From positions 3,038,001 through 3,102,000 of the forward strand of contig NZ_CP070977.1 of the NCBI RefSeq assembly GCF_018417535.1: a stretch of DNA of 64,000 nt, given 5' to 3'. The notes beneath the pieces are model-generated. The model worked only from the letters and a program-made list of their open reading frames with translations. It was not told where the DNA came from and did no database searches. A program made the position numbers and the translations under genes. The stretch is from Burkholderia pyrrocinia. GTDB lineage: Bacteria; Pseudomonadota; Gammaproteobacteria; Burkholderiales; Burkholderiaceae. Shown here piece by piece: positions 53,017-62,441 of this stretch (position 1 is the stretch's first letter; every line of letters begins with the position of its first letter).

Positions 53017-53427
53017 TCAGCGCATGTAGATCGCGGGGGACGGCGTGTTCGCCGGGAGCTGGATTTCGGCGCGCGCGCCGTTGCGGTCGACGACGATCGA
53101 GCGGGGGCGGACTTCGGCGAGCTTCGCGCCGGGCGTGACGTCCGCGCCGAGCGACACGGCGCGCGGCGGTTCGCCGCCGACGCCGACGATCGCGGCGGCG
53201 CCGCGATCGAGCGAGAGGATGCCGAACAGGTGGATGTCCTGCACGGGGTTCTTGTCGAGCTGACCGCCGAAGAGCGCCGCGGCGTCCTCGGTGCGGATCG
53301 GCGGCCGCGCGGCGGCGGCGGGCAGCGGTGCTTCGCGGGCCGACAGCGTGACGACCCAGTAGGTGGCCGTCGCGCACAAACCCGCGAAGAGGGCTAGGGA
53401 AAGGATCCGGATCGAGAGCGCGTTCAT
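53017..53427 (-). CDS. gspC: Type II secretion protein GspC, short form on the opposite strand
   Basis: This 136-residue protein has one N-terminal membrane helix (about 8-27) and a periplasmic homology region (FGGQLDKNPVQDIHLFGILSLDRGAAAIVGVGG). That region is the HR domain that contacts GspD. It ends right after this domain, so the usual C-terminal PDZ domain is missing. It is transcribed against the rest of the operon, between gspF and gspG. I recall this inverted arrangement from B. pseudomallei. Confidence 0.85.
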   Translation of the reverse strand: MNALSIRILSLALFAGLCATATYWVVTLSAREAPLPAAAARPPIRTEDAAALFGGQLDKNPVQDIHLFGILSLDRGAAAIVGVGGEPPRAVSLGADVTPGAKLAEVRPRSIVVDRNGARAEIQLPANTPSPAIYMR

Positions 53428-53602
53428 GCGCGCTATTGTACGGATGTATATGAAATTTGCGTTGGGTGAAAGCCCTCGGCGATGCGCGCCTTACAATGCG
53501 TGCTCCGCGCCCGCGGGTTCGGAAGGTTGCCGTCAGGTCATCATCCGGTGCACGGGGTGCGTCACTCAATCGACGACATTTTTTGGAAAGAGGTAGTCAG
53601 TC

Positions 53603-54055
53603 ATGCAAACGTGGATCACTCGCCGCAACGCGGCCGTGCGTCGTCAGCGCGGTTTCACGCTGATCGAGATCATGGTGGTGGTCGCGATCCTCGGGATCCT
53701 GGCGGCGCTGATCGTGCCGAAGATCATGAGTCGCCCGGACGAGGCGCGCCGCATCGCCGCGAAGCAGGACATCGGCACGATCATGCAGGCGCTCAAGCTG
53801 TACCGTCTCGACAACGGCCGTTATCCGAGCCAGGAGCAGGGCCTGAACGCGCTGATCCAGAAGCCGTCCACCGATCCGATCCCGAACAACTGGAAGGACG
53901 GCGGTTACCTCGAGCGCCTGCCGAACGATCCGTGGGGTAACGGGTACAAGTACCTGAACCCGGGCGTGCACGGCGAGATCGACGTATTCAGCTACGGTGC
54001 CGACGGCAAGGAAGGCGGCGAGAGCAACGACTCCGACATCGGTTCGTGGCAATAA
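53603..54055 (+). CDS. gspG: Major pseudopilin GspG
   Basis: This 150-residue protein is the main subunit of the type II pseudopilus. A short leader ends before the prepilin peptidase site [24 protein letters not shown]. The Glu at +5 is present. The C-terminal part has the calcium-loop pattern [14 protein letters not shown] and GADGKEGGE. It starts about 175 bases from the divergent gspC start, so it must have a promoter of its own or depend on read-through. Confidence 0.97.
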   Translation: MQTWITRRNAAVRRQRGFTLIEIMVVVAILGILAALIVPKIMSRPDEARRIAAKQDIGTIMQALKLYRLDNGRYPSQEQGLNALIQKPSTDPIPNNWKDGGYLERLPNDPWGNGYKYLNPGVHGEIDVFSYGADGKEGGESNDSDIGSWQ

Positions 54056-54094
54056 GCCGGCGCTGATCGTCCCGACGCTTCGTTCCCGCTCTTC

Positions 54095-54664
54095 ATGCTC
54101 GCCATTCGCACGACTTCCCGCTGCGGCCGCGATTGCCGTGTGCTTCGCGGCGCGGCGCCGTCCGTATCGGCACGCGCCGAGGGCGGGCCGCTGAAGCACG
54201 GCGTGCGGCACGTTCGCGCGAGCGGCTTTACGCTGCTCGAAATGCTGGTCGTGCTCGTGATCGCGGGGCTGCTCGTGTCGCTTGCGTCGCTGTCGCTGAC
54301 GCGCAATCCACGCACCGACCTGCGCGAGGAAGCGCAGCGCATCGCGCTGCTGTTCGAGACCGCCGGCGACGAAGCACAGGTGCGCGCGCGCCCGATCGCG
54401 TGGCAGCCGACCGCGCACGGCTTCCGTTTCGACGTGAGTTCGCCCGACGGCTGGCGCACGCTGCGCGACGACCTGCTGCGCCCGCGCGACTGGGACGGCG
54501 GTGTGACGGGTGCCGACATCGACTACCCGGGCTCCGATACGCATGCGAACCGCGTCGTGTTCGGCACCGAGAGCATCGACACGCCAGTGCGCGTGACGCT
54601 GCATTCGACCGTCGGCAGCGCGACGATCGTCGGCACCGGCAACGGCCGCTACGAGGTGCAATGA
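54095..54664 (+). CDS. gspH: Minor pseudopilin GspH
   Basis: This is a 189-residue minor pseudopilin with the cleavage/N-helix motif SG/FTLLEMLVVLVIAGLLVSLA. From the first ATG the leader would be 44 residues, long for a prepilin. A GTG at 54203 would give a normal leader of about 8 residues. The start is therefore uncertain. Its 3' end overlaps gspI by 4 bases. Confidence 0.88.
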   Translation: MLAIRTTSRCGRDCRVLRGAAPSVSARAEGGPLKHGVRHVRASGFTLLEMLVVLVIAGLLVSLASLSLTRNPRTDLREEAQRIALLFETAGDEAQVRARPIAWQPTAHGFRFDVSSPDGWRTLRDDLLRPRDWDGGVTGADIDYPGSDTHANRVVFGTESIDTPVRVTLHSTVGSATIVGTGNGRYEVQ

Positions 54665-55101
54665 CGATGCGTCGTCGCCTGCCCTTCCCCGTTGCTGCGT
54701 CGCACCCCAATCCCCCAAGTGGACTGCCTTCGGGGCGGGGCTTCACGATGATCGAGGTGCTGGTCGCGCTCGCGATCATCGCGGTTGCGCTCGCCGCGTC
54801 GATCCGCGCGGTCGGCACGATGGCGACCAACGCGTCCGAGCTCCATCGCCGGCTGCTGGCCGGCTGGAGCGCCGACAACGCGCTCGCGCAGTTGCGGCTC
54901 ACGCATGCGTGGCCGCAGATCGGCGAGCAGAGTTTCGACTGTTCGCAAGGCAACGTGCAGCTCGTCTGCACGCAGAGCGTGAGCGCCACGCCGAACCCCG
55001 TGTTCCGGCGCGTCCGGGTTTCGGTGAGCACGCCCGGGCGCGCCGGCGTGCTCGCGCAGATGGTGACGGTGGTCGCGAATGAAACCAGCCGTCCGCTCTG
55101 A
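54661..55101 (+). CDS. gspI: Minor pseudopilin GspI
   Basis: This is a 146-residue minor pseudopilin. The leader MTMRRRLPFPVAASHPNPPS-type (about 27 residues, Pro-rich) precedes G/FTMIEVLVALAIIAVALAAS. With GspJ and GspK it forms the tip that starts pseudopilus assembly. It overlaps gspH by 4 bases (ATGA) and gspJ by 23 bases. Confidence 0.93.
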   Translation: MTMRRRLPFPVAASHPNPPSGLPSGRGFTMIEVLVALAIIAVALAASIRAVGTMATNASELHRRLLAGWSADNALAQLRLTHAWPQIGEQSFDCSQGNVQLVCTQSVSATPNPVFRRVRVSVSTPGRAGVLAQMVTVVANETSRPL

Positions 55102-55768
55102 CGCGCCGATGCGACGCCCGCACGCGCGCCCCGCCCGGGGCTTCACGCTGATCGAGCTGATGATCGCGATCGCGATCCTCGCGGTGGTCGCGATTCTTGC
55201 GTGGCGCGGGCTCGACCAGATCATGCGCGGCCGCGACAAGGTCGCTTCCGCGATGGAAGACGAGCGCGTCTTCGCGCAGATGTTCGACCAGATGCGCATC
55301 GACGCGCGGCTGGCCGCGACCGACGACGAGGCCGGCCAGCCGGCGATCGGCGTCGCCGGCAATACGCTGCAGATCGTCCGCGAATTCGAGGTGCCGGGCG
55401 CCGCGCCGCGGCTGCAGGTGGTCCGCTACCGGATCGCCGGCGGGCGTGTCGTGCGCTATGCGTCGCCGCCGATCGACGACGCGAACCGGCTGCAAGGCGT
55501 GCTGAAGGACAGCAGCGTCGAAGGCTGGAGCTGGGTTGCGCTGATGGGCGGCGTCGGCGCGATCGACGCGAAGCTGTACGTGCCGCGCGTGGGCTGGACC
55601 ACCAACCTGCAGACGGCCGACGACGCGCTCGCGCAGAACAACGATGCGCTCAAGGTGCCGCAGATCGGCAACGCGCCGCCGCAGCGCGCGGTGACGGGGC
55701 TGCAGGTCAGCATCGGCGCGACGTCGCTGCGGGTGCCGGTCACGCGCGTGTTCCTCGTCGGGGAATGA
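55079..55768 (+). CDS. gspJ: Minor pseudopilin GspJ
   Basis: This is a 229-residue minor pseudopilin with the motif RG/FTLIELMIAIAILAVVAILAW. From the first ATG (inside gspI) the leader is 21 residues. An ATG at 55109, seven bases after the gspI stop, would give an 11-residue leader and is an equally good start. The C-terminal part is the usual large globular domain. Confidence 0.92.
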   Translation: MKPAVRSDAPMRRPHARPARGFTLIELMIAIAILAVVAILAWRGLDQIMRGRDKVASAMEDERVFAQMFDQMRIDARLAATDDEAGQPAIGVAGNTLQIVREFEVPGAAPRLQVVRYRIAGGRVVRYASPPIDDANRLQGVLKDSSVEGWSWVALMGGVGAIDAKLYVPRVGWTTNLQTADDALAQNNDALKVPQIGNAPPQRAVTGLQVSIGATSLRVPVTRVFLVGE

Positions 55769-56889
55769 CGATGCGCGCGCGCCCTCACCGTCCGCTCTCC
55801 CCCCACCGCGTTGCCGCGCGCGGCCGCCAGCGCGGCGCGGCGATCATCACCGCGCTGCTCGTCGTCGCACTGTCGGCGATCCTCGTCTCGGGGATGCTGT
55901 GGCGCCAGCAGGTGCAGATCCGCCGCATCGAGAACCAGCGCGTGATCGCGCAGGCGCAGTGGGTCGCGCGCGGCGCGCTCGACTGGACGCGGATGATCCT
56001 GCGCTCCGAAGGCGACACGGCGCCCGGCATCACGTATCTCGGCGGAATCTGGGGCGTGCCGATCGCGAAGACGAAGCTGTCGGACTTCCTCGGCCGGATC
56101 GGCGCGCCCAACGACAACGGCGGCGAAGACACCTATATCTCCGGCTCGATCGAGGACGCGCAGGCGAAGTTCAACCTGCGCAACCTCGTGGCGGCGCCGG
56201 CGCCCGGCGTGCTGCAACTGAACGTCACGCAGCTCCAGGCGTTCCAGCGCCTGCTGACGACGCTCGGCTACGACGGCGCGTTCGCGAAACGGATCGCGCT
56301 GCAGGTGCGCGCGGGCCTCATGCATTCGGCGACGCGCTTCCAGATGCCGACGCTGCCGGGCGGCGGCGGCACGGCGCCGGCCACCGCGCCGGTGACCACC
56401 GACCAGCAGGGCGGCGGCGGCTTCACCGACGATCCCGGCATGTCCGGCGGCGACCGCGGGCCCGCGCCGCTGATGATGACGAGCGTCGACAGCCTGCTCG
56501 ACGTCGACGGCGTGACGCCCGAGATGGTTGCGCGGCTGCGCCCGTTCGTCACCGTGCTGCCGACCACGACGCCCGTGAACATGAACACCGCGCCGGCCGA
56601 GGTGATCGCGGCGCTGGTGCCGGGGATGAGCGTGTCGTCCGCGCAGGCGCTCGTGTCGCGCCGCGAGACCGTGTTTTTCCGCAACGTCGGCGACGTGCAG
56701 CTCGCGCTGCGCGGCGCCGGTGCGCCGAACGTGACGATCGACTCGAGCCTCGTCGACGTCAATTCGAGCTATTTCATCGTGCATGGCCGGATCCAGCACG
56801 AACGCGCGGAGGTTGATCGCACCTCGCTCGTGTATCGTGATCCGACCACGCACTCGACGCGGGTCGTGCGTATCCGCGACCAGCTATAA
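55765..56889 (+). CDS. gspK: Minor pseudopilin GspK
   Basis: This is the largest pseudopilin, 374 residues, which caps the pseudopilus tip. The N-helix G/AAIITALLVVALSAILVSG lacks the Glu at +5, as is normal for GspK. The large insertion includes a helix-hairpin-helix-like region (VNMNTAPAEVIAALVPGM) typical of the family. A Gly/Pro-rich stretch is near 190-225. It overlaps gspJ by 4 bases. Confidence 0.93.
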   Translation: MTMRARPHRPLSPHRVAARGRQRGAAIITALLVVALSAILVSGMLWRQQVQIRRIENQRVIAQAQWVARGALDWTRMILRSEGDTAPGITYLGGIWGVPIAKTKLSDFLGRIGAPNDNGGEDTYISGSIEDAQAKFNLRNLVAAPAPGVLQLNVTQLQAFQRLLTTLGYDGAFAKRIALQVRAGLMHSATRFQMPTLPGGGGTAPATAPVTTDQQGGGGFTDDPGMSGGDRGPAPLMMTSVDSLLDVDGVTPEMVARLRPFVTVLPTTTPVNMNTAPAEVIAALVPGMSVSSAQALVSRRETVFFRNVGDVQLALRGAGAPNVTIDSSLVDVNSSYFIVHGRIQHERAEVDRTSLVYRDPTTHSTRVVRIRDQL

Positions 56890-56915
56890 CGACGCCAATC
56901 GGGAGAGGAGCTCTT

Positions 56916-58295
56916 GTGAGCACGTTGATTGTTTCTTTGCCGCCGCGCGAGCCTGCCGTGCCGTTGCAGGAATGGCAGTGGCCCGAGCTGCCGTTCACGC
57001 TCGTCGACAAGGCCGGCCAGGTGCAGCGCGCGGGCCGCGCCGCGCTCGCGCTGCTGCCGCGCGCGAATGCGACGGTGCTGATCGTCGCCGCGCGCGACGT
57101 GCTGCTGCTGGCCGCGACGGTGCCGCCGCTCAAGGGGCCGAAGCTGCGCCAGGCGCTGCCCAACATCGTCGAGGATCAGTTGATCCAGGATCCGCTCGGC
57201 TGCCACATCGCGCTCGATCCGGCCGCGCTGCCCGACGGGCGACGCGTGCTGGCCGTCGTCGATCGCGCGTGGTTCCGCACGATCTGCGACGCGTTCGCGG
57301 CGGCCGGCCACCGGCACCTGAGCGCGGTGCCCGCGACCCGCTGCCTGCCGGTGCCGCGCGCGCCGGCCGAAACGGCATCGGCCACGCCGGCCGAAGCTGA
57401 AGCAGTCAATGCCGCTGCTGCCGCACTTGCCGCGCACGCGGTCGAGCCGCCCGCCCGCCCGACGACGGTCGCCGCGGTGCTCGGGCTCGCGGCGTCGGTC
57501 GAACCGGCGCTCGTCGAAGCCGGTGCGCAGCCGGTCGCGGCTGGCGCGCCGCGCCTCGAACTCGCGGTCGCACGCGGCGCGCTCGGCGAAGGTTTCGCGG
57601 CGCCCGCGTCGCGCGCGGCCGGCACGCTGGCCGCGCTCGCGGGCGGCGGCGACGTCGAACTGTACGAACTCGGCGAACCGGGCGCGGAGCCGCGGCTCGC
57701 ATCGGTCGGTCGCACGGACGGCCCGCTGCTGCCGGGCGCCGCGCCGCTGTCATTCGACGCGTTCGCGCGGCGCGCGCTGGCCGAGCGTTTCGACCTGTGT
57801 CAATTCGAATTCGAGTCGCAGCCGTGGCGCTTCGACCGCGCGACGGTGAAGCGCCTGCGCGTGCCGCTCGCACTCGTCGCGGCGACGCTCGGCGTCGCGG
57901 TGATCGGGATGAACCTGCACTGGTGGAAGCTGTCGCGCGAACGCGATGCGCTGTCCGCGCAGATCACCGAAACGCTGCTGTCCGCGTTCCCGAAGACGAC
58001 GACGGTGCTCGATCCGCCCGCACAGATGCAGCGCCAGCTCGATCAGTTGCGCCTGGCGGCCGGCGAGCTGTCGCCGAACGATTTCCTCGCGCTGTCGAGC
58101 GGGCTGACGCGCTCGATGGGCGCGTTGCCGCTGAACGGCATCGCGTCGCTCGATTATCACGACCGGCGGCTCGACGTCGGCTTCAAGCCGCAGGTCAAGG
58201 TCGATCCCGATTTCACGCAGCGCCTCGCGCGCAACGGACTGTCCGGCGAAGTCGACAGCAACACGGGCAAATGGACGATCCGGAGCCGATCATGA
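56916..58295 (+). CDS. gspL: Type II secretion inner-membrane protein GspL
   Basis: This 459-residue protein links the GspE ATPase to the membrane. The cytoplasmic N-terminal actin-like domain contains VPPLKGPKLRQALPNIVEDQL. One membrane helix (about 314-334) is followed by a periplasmic ferredoxin-like domain. It starts with GTG after the site GGGAGAGGAG. An Ala-rich stretch around 150-220 is longer than in E. coli homologues. Confidence 0.92.
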   Translation: MSTLIVSLPPREPAVPLQEWQWPELPFTLVDKAGQVQRAGRAALALLPRANATVLIVAARDVLLLAATVPPLKGPKLRQALPNIVEDQLIQDPLGCHIALDPAALPDGRRVLAVVDRAWFRTICDAFAAAGHRHLSAVPATRCLPVPRAPAETASATPAEAEAVNAAAAALAAHAVEPPARPTTVAAVLGLAASVEPALVEAGAQPVAAGAPRLELAVARGALGEGFAAPASRAAGTLAALAGGGDVELYELGEPGAEPRLASVGRTDGPLLPGAAPLSFDAFARRALAERFDLCQFEFESQPWRFDRATVKRLRVPLALVAATLGVAVIGMNLHWWKLSRERDALSAQITETLLSAFPKTTTVLDPPAQMQRQLDQLRLAAGELSPNDFLALSSGLTRSMGALPLNGIASLDYHDRRLDVGFKPQVKVDPDFTQRLARNGLSGEVDSNTGKWTIRSRS

Positions 58296-58798
58296 AAACG
58301 GAACAACTGAACCAGACGCTGACCCAGTTCTGGGGTGAGCGCTCGCAGCGCGAGAAGATGCTGCTCGGCTGGGGCAGCGCCGTGCTGGCGGTCGTGATCG
58401 CGTATTCGGTGCTGTGGTCGCCCGCGCAGGAAGGCCGCGCACGGATCCAGCGCGAGCTGCCGACGATGCGCCGCGAACTCGCGCAGATGACCGCGCAGGC
58501 GAACGAGGCGAAGTCGCTGACGGCCGCCGCGCAGGGTGTTGCGCCGACTGGCCTGGCGTTGAAGGACGCGCTGACCGCGTCGCTGTCCGATCACGGGCTG
58601 CAGGGTGCGCAGGTGCAGATCGTCGGCAACGGCGTGCAGGTCCAGATGAAGAACGTGTCGTTCCCGGCGTGGACGCAGTGGCTCGACGACGCGCGCCGGC
58701 AGTTCAAGGTGCAGGTCGGCGAGGCGCACGCGACCGCGCTGAAGGACGACGGCCAGGTCGACCTGACGGCCTTGATGCAACCTTCCGTACAGAAATAG
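58292..58798 (+). CDS. gspM: Type II secretion inner-membrane protein GspM
   Basis: This 168-residue bitopic protein is the partner of GspL. One membrane helix near 25-43 (MLLGWGSAVLAVVIAYSVLW) is followed by a coiled segment and a small periplasmic domain (VQIVGNGVQVQMKNVSFPAWTQWL). Its ATG overlaps the gspL stop by 4 bases. The longer open frame upstream is a shadow of gspL. Confidence 0.92.
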   Translation: MKTEQLNQTLTQFWGERSQREKMLLGWGSAVLAVVIAYSVLWSPAQEGRARIQRELPTMRRELAQMTAQANEAKSLTAAAQGVAPTGLALKDALTASLSDHGLQGAQVQIVGNGVQVQMKNVSFPAWTQWLDDARRQFKVQVGEAHATALKDDGQVDLTALMQPSVQK

Positions 58799-58833
58799 AT
58801 GACGCAGTGGATGATGCAAGCGGCGGTCGGTCG

Positions 58834-59622
58834 ATGAGGCCATGGACGAAGCGGCTCGCCACCGCATTGCCGTGGGTACTGGCAGGCGGGCTCGCAACGG
58901 CGGTGACGCTCGTCGCGCTCGCGCCGGCCGCGTGGATCGCGCCGCAGTTCGCGCGCGCGACCGGCGGGCACGTGAATCTCGTCGATCCGGACGGGTCGCT
59001 GTGGCATGGCTCGGGCACGCTGATGCTCGCGCCGGGCGCCGACCAGAGCGCGGCGACGCTGCTGCCGGGCCGGGTCGAATGGACCACGCGCTTCTGGCCG
59101 CTGCTGACCGGGCGCGTGCAGATGCGTATGCGCCAGACCGAGGCGATGCCCGATGCCGTCACGCTCGATGCGACGTGGCGCGGCGCGGTGCTGTCGGCGG
59201 GCACGATGGCCGTGCCCGCGTCGCTGCTCGCGGGGCTCGGCACGCCGTTCAACACGCTCGACCTGCAGGGCGACGTGCGGGTCGGCTGGACCGACTGGCG
59301 CCTGTTCGGCAACAACGCGTTCGGCCAGTTGACGGTGACGATCGACTCGATGAGTTCGCGCGTGTCGCGCGTGAAGCCGCTCGGTTCGTACCGCGCGGTG
59401 CTGCAGGCGAAGGGAGCGGGCGCCGATCTCGACCTGTCGACGACGCAGGGCCCGCTGTTCCTGGACGGGCACGGCAGCTTCGGTGCCGGCCAGGGATCGT
59501 TCCGCGGCACCGCGCATGCGGCGCCCGAGCAGCAGGCGAATCTCGCGGGGCTGCTGAACCTGCTCGGCCACCCGACCGGGAACAACGAGGTGTCGCTGAT
59601 CTTCGGCGACGCGATGCGCTGA
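58834..59622 (+). CDS. gspN: Type II secretion protein GspN
   Basis: This 262-residue protein has one N-terminal membrane helix (about 10-30) and a periplasmic beta-rich domain with VDPDGSLWHGSGTLML and the repeated VxLDATWRGAVLSAG pattern of the GspN family. GspN is not always essential. The ATG at 58834 lacks a good ribosome site; a GTG nine codons earlier (58807) is possible. It ends 24 bases from the convergent efflux gene, with no terminator between. Confidence 0.88.
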   Translation: MRPWTKRLATALPWVLAGGLATAVTLVALAPAAWIAPQFARATGGHVNLVDPDGSLWHGSGTLMLAPGADQSAATLLPGRVEWTTRFWPLLTGRVQMRMRQTEAMPDAVTLDATWRGAVLSAGTMAVPASLLAGLGTPFNTLDLQGDVRVGWTDWRLFGNNAFGQLTVTIDSMSSRVSRVKPLGSYRAVLQAKGAGADLDLSTTQGPLFLDGHGSFGAGQGSFRGTAHAAPEQQANLAGLLNLLGHPTGNNEVSLIFGDAMR

Positions 59623-59646
59623 CGCGCGCGTCGCCCTCTTCTCTTC

Positions 59647-61203
59647 TTACTGCTGCGCGAGCGGTGCGGTTGCCGCGGGCGCGGCTGCACCGGACGCCGG
59701 CACGGGCGCCGGCGCAGCCATGTCGCCGGTCTCGCGCGCCATGTTCGACGCATCCCAGCCGCCGCCGAGCGCCTTCACGAGCCCGACCGACGACACCATC
59801 CGCTGCCCGGCGATCGTCGAGAGCTTCTGCTGCGCGGTGAATGCGGTGGTCTGCGCGGTCAGCACGTTCAGGTACGCGACCGTGCCGGCCTTGTACTGGT
59901 TCGTGACGATCGCGAGCGCGTGCTCGGCGCTGTCGACGGCCTGCCGCTGCACGTCGATTTCCTGCGCGAGGATGCGTTGCGACGCGAGGTTGTCCTCGAC
60001 GTCCTGGAACGCGGTGAGCACCGCGAGGCGATACGCGGCGACGTCCTGGTCGTAGGTCGCGCGCGCGGCGTCGGTCTGCGCGGCGCGCAGACCCGCATCG
60101 AACAGCGTCGCCGCAAGCTGCGGACCGACCGTCCAGAAACGCGCCGGCAGCGTGAACAACTGCGACCACACCGAACTCTGGACGCCGCCGGTGGCCGACA
60201 GCGTGAGCGTCGGGAAGAACGCGGCGATCGCGACGCCGATCTGCTCGTTCGCGGCTGCGGCGCGGCGCTCGGCCGCGGCGATGTCGGGCCGGCGCTCGAG
60301 CAGCGCGGACGGCACGTCGACGGGGGTGATCGGCGGCTCGGCCGCGAGCGGGTTCGGCGGCAGCGAGAAGGTCGACGCCGGTTCGCCGATCAGCGTCGCG
60401 ATCGCATGCTCGAACTGCGCGCGCGTGACGCCGTTGTCGATCGACGCCGCCTGCGCGCTCTGCAGTTGCGTCTGCGCCTGGATCACGTCCGCGCGCGCGG
60501 CGACGCCCTGCGCATACTGGTTCTGCGTGAGTTTCAGCGACTGCGCGTACGACTTCACGGTGTCGTCGAGCAGCTTCTGCAGCCCATCGGACGTGCGCAA
60601 CTGGAAATAGGTTTGCGCGAGCAGCGCCTGCTGCGACAGCCGCGCATTCGCGAGATCGGCCGCGGCGGCGGCTTCGCCGGCGCGCTGCGCGCTGACGGAG
60701 CGGCTCACCTTGCCCCACAGGTCGGGTTCCCAGCTCGCGTCGAGGCCGACGCTGTAGCTGTTGTTGATCGATCCGGACGAACCGCTGCCGAAACTCGACG
60801 ACGAGCCCGACGACAGCGACGTGCGCGGCGTGCGGGCGCGCGAGCCCGACGCGGTCAGCCCGACGGTCGGGAAATACGCGGCGCGTGCCTCGGTGACAAG
60901 CGCGCGCGCCTGCCGGTAGGCGGCCGCCGATTGCGCGATGGTCTGGTTCGACGCGTTGAGCTTGCCGATCAGCGCGTCGAGCTGCGGATCGTTGTAGACC
61001 GCCCACCACGGGCCGCGGTCGGCGCGGTCGGCGGGTTGCGCGACTTTCCAGCCGGCCGGCGCTTCCTTGAATGCGGCGGGGATCGACGTGTCGGGCCGGT
61101 GATAGTCGGGCCCGACGGCGCAGCCGGCGAGCAGCACGGCCGTCGCAACGGCGACGGCGGCGCTCAGCGGGCGAAGGGCGCGCGGGAGGGAGGCGTACGG
61201 CAT
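59647..61203 (-). CDS. Outer-membrane efflux lipoprotein, NodT/OprM-like
   Basis: This is a 518-residue outer-membrane channel of tripartite efflux pumps. The signal peptide ends in the lipobox LLAGC (about residue 28). Two OEP repeats follow, with SVGLDASWEPDLWGKVSRSV, LLERRPDIAAAERRAAAANE and GLRAAQTDAARATYDQDVAAY as landmarks. The C-terminus is Ala/Pro-rich. The start MPYASLPRALRPL has its signal sequence; upstream codons do not fit. It belongs with the DHA2 pump on the other strand. Confidence 0.93.
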   Translation of the reverse strand: MPYASLPRALRPLSAAVAVATAVLLAGCAVGPDYHRPDTSIPAAFKEAPAGWKVAQPADRADRGPWWAVYNDPQLDALIGKLNASNQTIAQSAAAYRQARALVTEARAAYFPTVGLTASGSRARTPRTSLSSGSSSSFGSGSSGSINNSYSVGLDASWEPDLWGKVSRSVSAQRAGEAAAAADLANARLSQQALLAQTYFQLRTSDGLQKLLDDTVKSYAQSLKLTQNQYAQGVAARADVIQAQTQLQSAQAASIDNGVTRAQFEHAIATLIGEPASTFSLPPNPLAAEPPITPVDVPSALLERRPDIAAAERRAAAANEQIGVAIAAFFPTLTLSATGGVQSSVWSQLFTLPARFWTVGPQLAATLFDAGLRAAQTDAARATYDQDVAAYRLAVLTAFQDVEDNLASQRILAQEIDVQRQAVDSAEHALAIVTNQYKAGTVAYLNVLTAQTTAFTAQQKLSTIAGQRMVSSVGLVKALGGGWDASNMARETGDMAAPAPVPASGAAAPAATAPLAQQ

Positions 61204-61467
61204 CGTGGTTTTCCTGTCTGGGCGCGACGGCCGGCGAGCGGCGTCGCGCGATGCGGTCGTCATGCCGCTGGCGGACAAATGGTAACTGACGGCGGGAAAG
61301 CTGCGCAGCCCTAAGGGTACGGTGCGCGGCGGCGGGAATGTGTTACCGGCGCGAGCGGCCGGTTTACCGGCCATTACGGATCGCTTGCGGCGAGACAGGC
61401 GCGCGACGGCGGCCGCGGGAGGCGCGGCCGGCGATCGGTCGGGACAGTCGGGAGGACGGGAGCGGCG

Positions 61468-61752
61468 TCAGTGGCAGCGCACGGGCAGCGGGACGGGTTC
61501 GGCGGCGGGCCGCCATGACGACGGCTCCGTCGCGGCCGGCTGGCTCGTGCCGCGTGCGCCGCCCTTCGCGTTGCGTTGCCGGCGATGATCGAACCATGCG
61601 AACCCGAGCGCCGCGAGCGAGCCGCCCGGCACGACCAGCATCGTCACGTACAGCGCGATCTTCCAGCCGCGGTGCGGCCCGGAAAACACATGATGAGCGG
61701 TATCGGTCAGGTTGCGGCGCAGCGCGCCGGCGGCATTTTTCAGGGACAGCAT
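61468..61752 (-). CDS. Small hypothetical membrane protein
   Basis: This is a 94-residue protein starting MLSLKNAAGALRRNLTDTAH, with GAGG 9 bases upstream. One or two hydrophobic segments (about 27-50, WKIALYVTMLVVPGGSLAALGFAWF) are followed by a basic, Pro/Ala-rich tail. It lies between the efflux channel and the divergent MarR gene. I do not recognise a family. A start three codons earlier is possible. Confidence 0.55.
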   Translation of the reverse strand: MLSLKNAAGALRRNLTDTAHHVFSGPHRGWKIALYVTMLVVPGGSLAALGFAWFDHRRQRNAKGGARGTSQPAATEPSSWRPAAEPVPLPVRCH

Positions 61753-61856
61753 CGCGAACATCCTCGGGTGCCCGACAGCGCGGGCGAATCGGTCAGAACA
61801 TCGTCTCCGGCAGTGCAACATGCACGTCGTAACTGGTTGCCTAAAATAATATTGAC

Positions 61857-61865
61857 TAAGCAATC
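61857..61865. promoter_or_regulatory. Shared MarR-type motif, copy 1 (upstream of the efflux regulator)
   Basis: TAAGCAATC lies within an A/T-rich stretch (61842-61878) in the divergent gap before the MarR gene. The surrounding ATTG-N6-CAAT is a partial dyad. A near-identical sequence precedes the pump gene at 62442. Confidence 0.4.
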
Positions 61866-61926
61866 ATTTTTCAAGATACTGGGCGCGTTTTAACCTGAAA
61901 CGCACTGTTGCTGTGTGCGCAATCGC

Positions 61927-62415
61927 ATGACCGGCGGCCTCTACGATCCCGAGAACATCGCGCTGGAAACGAGCCTCGGCTATTACCTGTCGAAGGCGAA
62001 GCAGGCGCTCGTCGAGCGGATGGACCGCGCGCTCGAGCCGCTCGACCTCACCGCGCAGCAGATCGGCGTGATCCTGCTGCTGTCGCGCGGCTACGCGCGC
62101 ACGCCGTTCGAGCTGTCTCGCAAGATGTCGTACGACAGCGGTTCGATGACGCGCATGCTCGATCGGCTCGAACGCAAGGGGCTGGTCGCACGCTCGCGCA
62201 GCGAGCAGGACCGCCGGATGATCGAGCTGACGCTGACCGAACGCGGCGCCGACGCGGCCCGCGCGCTGCCGTCGCTGATCGCGACCGCGCTCAACGCGCA
62301 GCTCGACGGTTTCTCGGCCGACGAACTCGCGACGCTCACCGGCCTGCTGCAGCGCTTCATCGCCAACGGGCCCGGCACGACCGGTTGCCCGAAGCCGGAC
62401 GAAGCGGACTGCTGA
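61927..62415 (+). CDS. MarR-family regulator of the efflux module
   Basis: This is a 162-residue winged-helix repressor. The DNA-binding part is FELSRKMSYDSGSMTRMLDRLERKGLVARSRSEQDRRMIELTLTERG. It resembles EmrR/MprA-type regulators that release DNA on binding drugs or phenolics. A GTG four codons upstream is the alternative start. It is followed by the DHA2 pump gene after 177 bases containing a possible second operator. Confidence 0.9.
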   Translation: MTGGLYDPENIALETSLGYYLSKAKQALVERMDRALEPLDLTAQQIGVILLLSRGYARTPFELSRKMSYDSGSMTRMLDRLERKGLVARSRSEQDRRMIELTLTERGADAARALPSLIATALNAQLDGFSADELATLTGLLQRFIANGPGTTGCPKPDEADC

Positions 62416-62441
62416 TGTGCGCGGAGGCCTCATGTCTAGGT

